From: Bifidobacterium aemilianum
Lineage (GTDB): Bacteria; Actinomycetota; Actinomycetes; Actinomycetales; Bifidobacteriaceae
Length of the DNA: 64,000 nt
Assembly (NCBI RefSeq): GCF_003315635.1
Contig: NZ_PDCG01000002.1
Location: forward strand, 248,001-312,000
Direction of reading: 5' to 3'
The translations under genes and the position numbers were made by a program. Below, piece by piece: positions 38,708 to 47,413 of the stretch (the stretch's first letter is position 1; every line of letters starts with the position of its first letter). The notes beneath the pieces are model-generated. The model did no database searches, was not told the DNA's origin, and worked only from the letters and a program-made list of their open reading frames with translations.

Positions 38708-40663
38708 TCATCCCTGAATCTCTGATCCGTGACGCTTGACGACAGCCAGGCAGATGCCTGCAGCCAGGAAAAGCAAGGCCAGAAGCAGGGCCAGGAAGAT
38801 GCCGGCTCCACCAGTCAGAGGTAGTTGGGAGATGGAATTGACATTGAGGACATCGACCGCATTCGGAGCAGCCGTCGGAGCGGCAACGACACCGGGGACC
38901 GGCATGGACACAGCGGCAACAAGGCCCCAGGTGTCGTTTGTGTTGGAGAAGAGGGGCTTGGATGCATCCGCCTTGCCGGCATTCACCCTAGTCTCGATTT
39001 TCTCGTCGAAGGAGGGCTTGAAGGTCCCGGAAAAACCTTCAGGCGCCTTGGTTTCAGCCACCGTATAGGTGCCGTCGGCCAGACCATCGATTTTCAACAG
39101 GCCCTTGTCGAGCTTGCCGGCATCGGTGTAGGAACCGTCCGAAACCTCCAAAGTATCGGTCGCATTGGTGTTGGCAGCTGACTGGTCAGCGGCCTTCTTG
39201 TATGAGCCGGGAATGACGACTCCTCCGGGGTTCCCGACCTTCATGAAACGGACCGAGGTACCAGTGCTCTTGTCCTTGATTTGGAACTGCGCACCAGAAA
39301 GGGAGGAACCATCGGCCTTGGCCTTCTTCTGCACGCTGAAGCTGTAGAAGTAGACATTGGATAGATCCTTGGTGTCCGGGTCGTTGATCACAGTGGAGCC
39401 ACCGGTTCCATCATTGTTGGTCGGAGGGTTGGCGGGGTCGTTGGAGTACTCCAGAGACACGCCGTTGCTGACCGTTCCAGAGGTGGCTGCGTCATTAACC
39501 TGCATCCAATAGTCAATGAAGATGGTCTTGCCGTATTCGTAGGGGTCAGATTCCTTGATATGAGATGTAAGATCGACAACCAGATGATGGTCGCTCGCAT
39601 CCATGCTAGCCGCGTACTTGCTGTCGGCTACTGGTGTGGAACTGGCGATGCCAGCCTCGTCAGAAGCCACATAGACCCTGACACCATGAGTGGCATCGGA
39701 GGGATCAATGACCGTCAGACCGGCCGATGGCTTATCGGTGATGCTGTACTTGTAGATGGGGAAACCGGTGGTTAGCGGAACACTGGCGGTAACCCGATAA
39801 TGGACATAGTCGCCTATGGAGACACTGGAACCCTTGGCAGGGTCGACAACGACCTTCTTGGAGAGGCTAGGCACATTGTTCTTCAGCATGACCGTACCCA
39901 GTTCCACAGCAGCCGTCTCACCCTTGAACTTGGTGTAACCAGCGAAGCTGGGGCTGGCTGTTGCAGCAACAGGAGTGCCGAGCATCATGGGGATGGAGGC
40001 GGTGTCAAACTGAGTGTCTGTATTACCGGGGGCCGTGGTGTCCTCAACGAGGTAGAGCCCCTGGGCGAGACCGTTGAAGGTCAGCTCTGCATCGGCATCT
40101 GCAGCCACAGTGGCGGGAGTCTGGTCCTTCTGGGCCACAGGAGCGGACTCTATCGCACTCTGGAAGTCACTCTGCTGAGCCAAGGCGGTCACAAAGGAAC
40201 GCAATTTGCCATCCCAAGCCGAGGGCTTCTCAGCGTTTGAAGTGGTGTCCTGATTACCCGAACCAGCCGCAGTCGAGTTGAAGCCCAGCCACTTGGAGGC
40301 TACTTCACCTACAGGATTACCTGCAAATCCGGTCGCCGCCGGACCACCGGTCACGGTCGTCAGAGCCGCCTCGGCCGGGGCAACCATGGCAGAGTCCGTA
40401 CCAACTGCCACAGCGGTTAGGTCACTGCCATCGTGGGCAGCGTTCAGATAGGTGCCGATCCGAACGGCCGTGAACTTATGCCCATTCATAGCCTTGCCCT
40501 TGCCTTTGATGGCCAGGGTGCCGGTGGTCCCCTCAAGGTCAGCTGCAGGAATCTGCTCCTCAGCAGCCGATGCCGTACCAGCCCCTGCCAGCGACAGGCC
40601 CAGAACCATGGCAGCACTGAGAACCAAACCCAGAGCTCCCCTTGTATGTGATAACTTTCTCAT
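38708..40663 (-). CDS. Major fimbrial backbone pilin (isopeptide-forming)
   Basis: 651 residues. A signal peptide (MRKLSHTRGALGLVLSAAMV, then LGLSLAGAGTASA) is followed by D1/D2/Cna-B-like pilin domains. The E-box is visible as DGTYTVAETKAPEG. The C-terminal sorting signal is LPLTG with a hydrophobic helix and a KRHGSEIQG tail. LSKKVVVDPAKGSS (the pilin domain start) and SYSITDKP-like elements fit fimbrial isopeptide pilins. It is exported by Sec, polymerised by the downstream class C sortase, and likely mediates host or inter-cell contact. The ATG at 40661-40663 follows AAGGAG. Confidence 0.93.
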   Translation of the reverse strand: MRKLSHTRGALGLVLSAAMVLGLSLAGAGTASAAEEQIPAADLEGTTGTLAIKGKGKAMNGHKFTAVRIGTYLNAAHDGSDLTAVAVGTDSAMVAPAEAALTTVTGGPAATGFAGNPVGEVASKWLGFNSTAAGSGNQDTTSNAEKPSAWDGKLRSFVTALAQQSDFQSAIESAPVAQKDQTPATVAADADAELTFNGLAQGLYLVEDTTAPGNTDTQFDTASIPMMLGTPVAATASPSFAGYTKFKGETAAVELGTVMLKNNVPSLSKKVVVDPAKGSSVSIGDYVHYRVTASVPLTTGFPIYKYSITDKPSAGLTVIDPSDATHGVRVYVASDEAGIASSTPVADSKYAASMDASDHHLVVDLTSHIKESDPYEYGKTIFIDYWMQVNDAATSGTVSNGVSLEYSNDPANPPTNNDGTGGSTVINDPDTKDLSNVYFYSFSVQKKAKADGSSLSGAQFQIKDKSTGTSVRFMKVGNPGGVVIPGSYKKAADQSAANTNATDTLEVSDGSYTDAGKLDKGLLKIDGLADGTYTVAETKAPEGFSGTFKPSFDEKIETRVNAGKADASKPLFSNTNDTWGLVAAVSMPVPGVVAAPTAAPNAVDVLNVNSISQLPLTGGAGIFLALLLALLFLAAGICLAVVKRHGSEIQG

Positions 40664-40805
40664 ATCTACTCCTTATTTTGTTATGCATTTTGTGTTTGTT
40701 CGGACCCAGTGCCGTAAGTGGTAAGTGGGCGCGCAAAGCCCAACGGACTACCCCGGATGGGACAGAAGGAAGAAACCAACGAACCGCATAATCTGATATC
40801 GATGG

Positions 40806-43538
40806 TCAGAGTTTCAGCCCGCTCCGCTTATGACGGGCCAGCAATATGGCCACAAGGACCAGGGCTGCAATCAAGCTGGCCGTTCCGCCCAACAGAGACC
40901 AAATCTGCCTACCAGTGAAGGGCAGAGCCTTGACCGGCGGTATGCTGTTGAGTTTGTACTCGACTTTGGCTGACTCGTTGCCCTGAGAATCCTTGGCCCA
41001 GACACCGATGTCGCCGGACTTCATGGCTGCCGGCAGGGAAACCTGCCAGCTGCCATCGGATCCCGAAACATTTCCGACCTCGTAACCGGTGCTGCTCCTG
41101 TCCGGCCAGGACACTTTCATTCTGGCGGCCTCCTGAGGGGCACTTGCGGAACCTACCTGCCCGTTGAGGGCAGTCCCATGAACACCGGTCCAGTTGGCCA
41201 GCGTCACCCCAGGATCAGGAGGGGTCACATCCACCACGTCTGTCTTCTCTCCTGAATCCGAGACCAGGTCCGTCGAACTTGTCAGCGTGGCCGTAAAGAC
41301 ATACGTCAGATCTGCCCACGACTGCGGGAATGTGGCCGTAGCCAGATCAGTGGACCACGAGACTGTGTGTCCGCCGGTCGGTATGGTCTCACTGTAGACC
41401 TGCCTGGGTTGGGCTGACTTATCAGCCTTGGACTGGACGTAGAGCTTGAGCACCGAATGCTCATACCTGGGAGAAGCCGTTCCTGAAACCTTGACGACCG
41501 CACCGCCCGGCAGACTCCCGTCAACGGTGTGCGGCACCAAAACCTGGGTGATGCTTGGGGCCGGATCCGCTGTGCTATTGAAGAAGAGGTCAGCTATGTT
41601 GGAGAAGCCCGAAGCAAGCTCATAGCCGTCGTTGAGCTCCACCAGCCGTGCGTGGTAACGTGCCTTACTGCCATCAGTGTTTTTGCCGTCTGCGTTGCCG
41701 TCTTTGATCGACCAGTGTCCGCTGGCATCGGTCTGCACTGAACCTATGAAGACTCCCTCCGTATCATAATCATCAGGTTCACTCGCATTGATCGGCTTGC
41801 CGGGATCCTCACGGAAGAGGTCGACCCGGTACTTCTTGCCACCGGCGCTCGCCGTACCTGTACCACTGATAGCGGGAGTCAAGGTGGATGAAAAGCCATT
41901 CACCGGTATGGCGTCTATGGTCGGGTTCTCCGGAAGAGGCACTGTGTACTTATAATAAGCGGTATCTACGGTCCATCCTTCGCCGATCCTCTTCTGGACC
42001 TCAGGCTGGGCCATGCCATCGGTGATACCTGCAGCAGGATTGGTGGCCACGCCCCAGTCGCCGGTCGCGCATCCATCTACGCTGCCGTCAGCATTCGTCG
42101 TGATTGGCCAGGTTACCAGCTTGAAATAGCCATCCAGACCGTCCTTGGCTTTGGCGGTCTTGAAGTCGATGGAACCATCCGCCTTTTGGGCCTCTCCGGT
42201 CGACATAAGGGTGTTGCTGGTGTGGGCACCATTGCTCGGCGCGTTGAAGGCGGCTATATCACCGGCGCCACCGATGATTGCTGGCGGCCAGTAATGCGTA
42301 TTCGGAACCTGTCCGTCAACCCTTTGCACCGTCGGCGTCAAGGCACTGACCGGAACCCAGTCATTGCCATCCTTTAAGCCCACCCACTGGTAGTAGAAGG
42401 AAGTAGTCTTGGAACACGGATAAGGCTTGGCAAGTCCCTTGGCATCCCTATATGTGGCTTTGTAGGCTGGATTGTTCCAATAGACGAAGAAGGACCGGGG
42501 CGGGGCCACACCCTCTCCCATATTGAACTCCTTGGAACCCTTACCATCCGCATAGTCGAAGGTGTACTTAAACCCGTAATCGGTCACCAGGCCCCAATTG
42601 GCCTGTCCTTTGCTCCATAGCAGCGGTAGGTTGTCCCAGCCGATGAAGGCTATAGGGCCGTTGTGTTTGCCTGTGTTGCTAGCTTTCGGATCGGATAAAG
42701 AATACTCATAGAGTTGAGCAGGAATTTGGTCCGACAGGCTGACTATGGAACTGTCGGTGAACTGGCTGGTGTCATTGGTGTAGATATTTCCGTTGCCATA
42801 GGTGGCGCCAGGCCGTTGGTTGGGTACCCACCCCCAATAACCGGCATCCTGCCCGACGAATGCATAGAGCCATTGAGGGAATTCGGTGCCACCCAGATTG
42901 CTGGAGCTTATGGGGGCTACCCCTTTGTCGAATTTGTTGAAGAGGCCGCTATTGTTGTCAGGATAGTTGATATCAGCCTCTATGGAGATGGTCATATAGT
43001 CATATTCACCTGAGTTCATCAGGCTGTGAATGGTATAGAACTGATTCCAATTGGAGGCCCACTTGCTAACGGCGTCGACTGAATCAGCCTGTTTGCCACC
43101 ATCGTCGGCCATGGTTCTGATGTAGTTGATCCGCCCCCATTGCTTGGTGCCATCATGACCCCCATAGTATGAGTACAGGAAACCCAGATTGCCACATGCA
43201 TTGTTAATCGCACGGGAGCCGGCAGCTGGGGTTCCTCCGACGGGAACCTGCCCTCTACAGGTGGGGTCCACATCACCGTGAGCCACACGGAGAACGAAAT
43301 CCATTCTTATTTCATCATCCTCGGTGGAGATACGGTTGTTGTATGCCAGCATCTTGAACAGTTTTGGCTTGTGGTCAACCACAGCTGGACTACTCGATGG
43401 ATCAGCATTCGCCCCTGGTATCAGCGCAAAGGATCCGAGCAAGAATGCAATCAGAGTCAGGAGAGCAAGGAGTTTACCCCTCATCCCCCCGCAGAAAGTC
43501 ATATGCGAGCCAAATTTGGCTGTAGAACGATACGGCAT
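40806..43538 (-). CDS. Large pilus-associated surface adhesin with LPFTG signal
   Basis: About 910 residues. A signal peptide (MRGKLLALLTLIAFLLGSFA, then LIPGANADPS) leads into a ~450-residue aromatic- and Asn-rich N-terminal domain (FKMLAYNNRIS, NACGNLGFLYSYYGGHDG, WGWVPNQRPGATYG) that I cannot assign to a family. Several Ig-like domains follow (ISGTGTASAGGKKYRVDLF, SGTASPRYEHSVLKLYVQS), then LPFTG, a hydrophobic helix and a basic tail. Encoded before pilin and sortase, it is likely the tip adhesin. I start at the ATG at 43536-43538 because an AGGGG box is near; a later ATG at 43482-43484 would give a tighter signal peptide but follows a G6 run, not a spaced Shine-Dalgarno. Confidence 0.85.
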   Translation of the reverse strand: MPYRSTAKFGSHMTFCGGMRGKLLALLTLIAFLLGSFALIPGANADPSSSPAVVDHKPKLFKMLAYNNRISTEDDEIRMDFVLRVAHGDVDPTCRGQVPVGGTPAAGSRAINNACGNLGFLYSYYGGHDGTKQWGRINYIRTMADDGGKQADSVDAVSKWASNWNQFYTIHSLMNSGEYDYMTISIEADINYPDNNSGLFNKFDKGVAPISSSNLGGTEFPQWLYAFVGQDAGYWGWVPNQRPGATYGNGNIYTNDTSQFTDSSIVSLSDQIPAQLYEYSLSDPKASNTGKHNGPIAFIGWDNLPLLWSKGQANWGLVTDYGFKYTFDYADGKGSKEFNMGEGVAPPRSFFVYWNNPAYKATYRDAKGLAKPYPCSKTTSFYYQWVGLKDGNDWVPVSALTPTVQRVDGQVPNTHYWPPAIIGGAGDIAAFNAPSNGAHTSNTLMSTGEAQKADGSIDFKTAKAKDGLDGYFKLVTWPITTNADGSVDGCATGDWGVATNPAAGITDGMAQPEVQKRIGEGWTVDTAYYKYTVPLPENPTIDAIPVNGFSSTLTPAISGTGTASAGGKKYRVDLFREDPGKPINASEPDDYDTEGVFIGSVQTDASGHWSIKDGNADGKNTDGSKARYHARLVELNDGYELASGFSNIADLFFNSTADPAPSITQVLVPHTVDGSLPGGAVVKVSGTASPRYEHSVLKLYVQSKADKSAQPRQVYSETIPTGGHTVSWSTDLATATFPQSWADLTYVFTATLTSSTDLVSDSGEKTDVVDVTPPDPGVTLANWTGVHGTALNGQVGSASAPQEAARMKVSWPDRSSTGYEVGNVSGSDGSWQVSLPAAMKSGDIGVWAKDSQGNESAKVEYKLNSIPPVKALPFTGRQIWSLLGGTASLIAALVLVAILLARHKRSGLKL

Positions 43539-43739
43539 GAAAACTACCCCTATCTCAGCCTTTTCGTCTACAACGTCCTGGAACGTGTGTGGAATCCAGG
43601 CGGAATCCACAGAATCAGCATATTGGTCACAGCGTATGCCCGTACCTCATTTTTGACAAATGCTGCATGTTGTGTCAATAAATTGGAGGAGTCGACCATG
43701 CAATACACGGACCCCAGACATTGAAGCCGACATGAACAC

Positions 43740-44430
43740 AAGGTAGGGGTAAACCAGGAAAACCCGGCACCACAGCGAACAACAGATAGGCAGATAGAAG
43801 TAATCCAGGAGCCCGCGACCGACCAAGGCAGTCTAGAGACCTCCGCGGATTCCACAGAACTTGGCACGGAGGAGCTCATGCATGGCCTCCATGAAGACTT
43901 CCCCCTGCCCGCCCGTAGGAGCAGGAGGATGGCCATCAGCAGCACCTACGGAATGGCTATGCAGCAGCAGCCCCATTCCAAGCCCTAACCGCACGAAAGA
44001 GTGAAGCCCGCAATGAAGGACTCAACAGATGCGCCGATTCCTCACATGCGGTGCAGACAACTCATGTGCCCGCTCTCACAAAGCACAGCCCCATAGCTGT
44101 TCAGAGCGGCATCGATCCGCCCGGCACCCAAGCCGTATGGTAAGGCAACGCCAGAAGGACACAGTAGTTGGACACCAGCGAGCAAGCAGCCGGCGCAACG
44201 GCCGTCAGACACAAGGAGCAGGCGGTGACCTTGCCGGTAGCGAACCTCAGCGCAATGCTATCGGACACGAGGGCCGAGGCGATGGTGCAGGCGGATACGA
44301 CCGTGGAGATGCGGCTGCCCAGGTGACCGGTCCAGCGAAATCATGGCTCAGGGAAACCAGACAGAACCCAGCAGGGCATCGGTAAACCCCAGACTGATCA
44401 AGGCCAGGTAGACGTGACAGACATGAGCAA
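43740..44430 (-). pseudogene. MFS transporter remnant
   Basis: Ordered MFS pieces on the minus strand: YLALISLGFTDALLGSVWF, RISTVVSACTIASALVSDSI followed by ALRFATGKVTACSLCLTAV, ALPYGLGAGRIDAALNSYGA, HMSCLHRM then GIGASVESFIAGFTLSCG, and VLLMAILLLLRAGRG. The YGLGAGxxDAALNxY signature resembles FucP/YfkF-type MFS carriers. In-frame stops and frame changes occur, and only the N-terminal half is traceable. It is on the same strand as the dead pilus locus upstream and precedes the intact adhesin. Non-functional. Limits are approximate. Confidence 0.75.
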
Positions 44431-44689
44431 CTGTGCCACGCGATGCTTCAGATCAAAGGAACTTGTCAATGTGGGAACATGATCATTCACTCACATGAAA
44501 CCAAACGACTCGCTTGACCATTGCTCTTTTCTTATTCTCAGCAAGTATCTAACGTATCCCTAGCCACACTATCGGAATACCTGACCACAAGCGTACCCGC
44601 AACCGGCCCGAAGGACTGCTGTGCCATCACGGAACCCCTCTGCCGCCAGCCCCTAGCTGCGAGCGTGGCGTATAGGCGGTGCGGACCTG

Positions 44690-44962
44690 TGGCTGCTACT
44701 GGCCCAGGGAATGACCATACCGGTCATCAGCACTCCCATGACCACCATACCGGCCATCAGCAGAGCATCGACAGGAGCTTGTTCCGTCTCAGGAATCTAA
44801 TGCGGGCTTGCCTGCCGTACCCCTTGGACGACCAGCCGCTGGTTATTGACCACATAGGGAGTACAGGTTATCGAGGTGACCAGGTCACGCCCGACCTGAC
44901 CCTTGTACCAATGGCTATCGTCAGGATTAAACCTATCATATAGATAGATTCGACCCTGTAGC
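44690..44962 (-). pseudogene. Class C sortase C-terminal remnant
   Basis: Immediately next to the left end of the IS element the minus strand reads GYRVESIYMI, then (one frame over) GQVGRDLVTSITCTPYVVNN and QRLVVQGVRQASPH. This aligns with the intact sortase's GYRIIGIHVI and GKDMVTLMTCTPYGVNTHRM, including the catalytic Cys. A stop and a frameshift follow, then a hydrophobic segment. The N-terminal two thirds are missing, replaced by the IS boundary. It is a relic of a second pilus locus. Confidence 0.85.
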
Positions 44963-44990
44963 CCCGTCGTCTAATTGCAAGTGCAACGCC
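44963..44990. repeat. IS30 left terminal inverted repeat
   Basis: Starts CCCGTCGTCTA and ends GTGCAACGCC; matches the right end (46111-46138, inverted) at 24 of 28 bases, with the four differences spread along the repeat. Confidence 0.9.
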
Positions 44991-45000
44991 TCTTCATGCA

Positions 45001-46130
45001 ATGGTGATTCGTCTTGAAAAACCAGTCGGAAGAAAGTGTCGCACCGTGAACCCATCATATTCGCACCTATCGGCACACGAGCGTCATGAGATCATGGCCG
45101 GTGTGGCCTGCGGGCTGTCCTTCCGCGCGATAGGCCGTCGACTGGGCCGTCCGGCCAGCACGGTCAGCCGCGAGATCAGGCGCAATACCTGGTTCACCCC
45201 TCCAACCACAGCGGGGCCTGGCGGCCCTACCGGCCCACACGGTTGAGGACCGGGCGGTGGACGGGCCGCTACTACGTGTCCGGCGAGGCCCAGAGCAAGG
45301 CCGAGCAACCCAGGGCCATGGCACGAAAGCCCTATCGCCTGGCCTGCTACCGGCTGTGGGCGCAGATGGCCCGGGGCCTGATGGCGGCTGGTCGTTGGCG
45401 GCCATATCGGGCTGGCTGGCCCGCTCCCACCCGGAGGACAGGACCATGGGGGTATGTGCCGAAAGCATCTACTGGTGGATCCACGTCGACGGGGAGGGCG
45501 CGGGAGGTGGGTCCAGTACTTGGCACGCGCCCACCAGCGACGGCGAAGGGCCAAGGGGCGGCGGGCCAAGGGCTCCTGGATCGAACGGCGAAGGCCCATC
45601 GGCAGCCGGCCCGCCGGCGTGGACACGCGCTCCGAGTTCGGCCACTGGGAGGCCGACTCGGTGATCGGCTCGGGCCGTTGCAACCTGCACACCGTGGTGG
45701 AAAGGAAGACCCGGTTCCTGGTCGCACGCAAGGTGGTCGGCAAGAGCGCGGCCAACACCATAGCCGCCCAGCTTGCCGTTTTCACGCCCTTGCGACCGCG
45801 GCCCGTCTGAGCGTCACGGCACGACAACGGCGCCGAGTTGGCCCGACACTATGAGCTGGCCGACTCGCTGGGCAGGGACACCGGGTTCGCCACCCCCTAC
45901 TCCTCCTGGCAGCGCGGGTCCAACGAGAACCGCAACGGCCGCATGCGCCGCCACCTGCCCAAAGGCACCAGCCTGGACGGCCTGACGGACGGCGAGCTAC
46001 AATCGCTCGTCGCCGAGATCAACAACACCCCTTGAAAGTCCTGGACTGGATGGCACCCGCCCAGGCCTGATAGGAGGAGATCGACCACCTATTAGCACCA
46101 AACCAAGACCGGTGTTGCACCTGCAAATAG
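45001..46130 (+). pseudogene. IS30-family transposase, frameshifted
   Basis: The N-terminal helix-turn-helix is intact in the first frame (YSHLSAHERHEIMAGVACGL, FRAIGRRLGRPASTVSREIR), then the frame breaks after RNTWFTP near 45190. Later pieces lie in two other frames: GRWTGRYYVSGEAQ, FGHWEADSVIGSGRCNLHTV (first Asp of the DDE triad), NGAELARHYELADSLGRDTG (second Asp region), and SNENRNGRMRRHLPKGTSLD (Glu). The end runs into the right repeat as LKVLDWMAPAQA, two stops, EEIDHLLAPNQDRCCTCK, TAG at 46128-46130. Several frameshifts and stops make it inactive. Confidence 0.92.
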
Positions 46131-46138
46131 ACAACGGG
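46111..46138. repeat. IS30 right terminal inverted repeat
   Basis: GGTGTTGCACCTGCAAATAG followed by ACAACGGG; the reverse complement of the left repeat with four mismatches. The last codons of the transposase run into it. Confidence 0.9.
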
Positions 46139-46685
46139 AATGTTGGCTTAGAACGAAATCGTCAGATAATCATAATCACCTGATTTAATCAAGCCATGAT
46201 GGCGTATAATAAACTCTGCTTCATGACCCAACCGGTTACCGCCTGGGCGGTCTGAACCGGCGTGGAATCCAAGCCCGCCATAGTCTGCATGCATTGAACC
46301 CGCTTCCACAGTTTGGCCCCTTCATGGCCACCACAGAAGGAGTGGATGAAGGTCAATCTGCCGCAGGCATTGACCAGGTCCCGGTTGGAGGCTGTATTCT
46401 CCCCGACCGTGACAAGATCCTTACAATAGGGATCCACCGCCCAATATGCCACGCGAAGCACAAGGCCCAGGCGAATCTCATCTTGCATTGTCTATATGCG
46501 GTTGTTGTAGGCCAGCATCTTGAAGAAGCTTGGGATCGGGATCACATCCGTCTCTGCCTACTCGCCAGCAGACTCAATCGCACGTACTGGAAGCAGAGCA
46601 CCGCACAAGGCAATTATCACTATCAGACACAGCGCTCCAAATATGGGCCGCAACTGGCCGCGTCTGCCTTCCCCACCACTCTCAT
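46139..46685 (-). pseudogene. Tip-adhesin paralogue, N-terminal remnant
   Basis: The minus strand aligns with the N-terminus of the intact adhesin at 40806-43538. A signal-peptide-like LCLIVIIALCGALLPVRA is followed by FFKMLAYNNRI (intact: LFKMLAYNNRIS), EIRLGLVLRVAYWAVDPYC (intact: EIRMDFVLRVAHGDVDPTC), NACGRLTFIHSFCGGHEGAK and, after a frameshift, GLIKSGDYDYLTISF (intact: LMNSGEYDYMTIS). It has two in-frame TAG codons and frameshifts, one near the ATG at 46683-46685. It stops at the right end of the IS30 element; the other ~750 residues are lost. Confidence 0.88.
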
Positions 46686-47413
46686 TTTCCTTACCTCTTG
46701 TATCACAACATACGTTCAACCTTGCCAAGTCCGCAGTATCTGGAACCAGACCAGGATTCCTATCAGCCGGGGATGGAACACATAACAGGCCCTTGCCTCA
46801 GCAAGCCCCCCCACATGCACCTGAGCCGTTTACCTCGCCCTCTTCGCCTTGAAGGACATGTCTTCGTTTGCGCGTGTACAACCAGTTGCTTACTCAGACG
46901 CCCAGTAATCTATCAAATGGTTTTACCAGAAAAAACGCTGAAACAGTGGGCTTTCTCGTGTTCAAGCTCAGCAAGGGAAGACCGGAACAGTAACTTGAGC
47001 TAGACCGACAAACAGGCTTGGACGGGTAGGTGGAAACTCCACCGTCACCATTGACCATATCCCTCGACTCAAGGAATCGTGCCCGTTGAGACCCTCCCCA
47101 AACCAATCTCCCAACAACTTTGAAAGCTTGGTTTCCCGCCGGAGAAATATGACAATACAAACAGGAATAAGCAAATATAACCAATACGCTGTCGTATGGC
47201 ATATATCACATCTGTTTAGACTTGGAGACCAAGGATATGATTGTAAAACGATGCTTGGCAGAGCTAACCCACCAGTAGCCGCGGGCTTCAAACGAACCCA
47301 AGAGCACCAGTCCATCGCTGGTGGTGATATTGAAAAGTGAGTTTGTCCCTCATTCCTGTCCTCTGGCCCAATGCGGGAGCTGACCGGACCTGGGGCGGGA
47401 AAGGACCGGACAT
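46686..47413. other. Relatively AT-rich stretch without a supported gene
   Basis: About 730 bases between the adhesin remnant and the MFS gene, visibly richer in A and T (especially 47040-47250) than the surrounding DNA. On the minus strand an open frame at 46968-47315 encodes a possible membrane helix (AYWLYLLIPVCIVIFLRR) and a hydrophilic tail, but nothing recognisable, so I do not call a gene. It may hold the old promoter of the dead pilus locus and the promoter of the MFS gene. Confidence 0.45.

Larger units (their letters stand above)
44963..46138. mobile_element. IS30-family insertion sequence, inactive
   Basis: 1176 bases bounded by 28-base imperfect terminal inverted repeats (24 of 28 positions match) and carrying an IS30-type transposase with frameshifts. 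Left flank is a sortase gene fragment, right flank an adhesin gene fragment, both on the minus strand. I see no target-site duplication, which fits a deletion next to the element after insertion. The length suits an IS30 element. Confidence 0.9.

Noticed and set aside
45243..45854. A 203-residue open frame inside the IS element as a separate gene
   Set aside because: It covers parts of the transposase in one shifted frame; it is a fragment of the broken IS30 transposase.
44950..46150. Target-site duplication flanking the IS30 element
   Set aside because: Flanks differ on the two sides. No convincing 2-3 base duplication can be claimed; a deletion is a better explanation.
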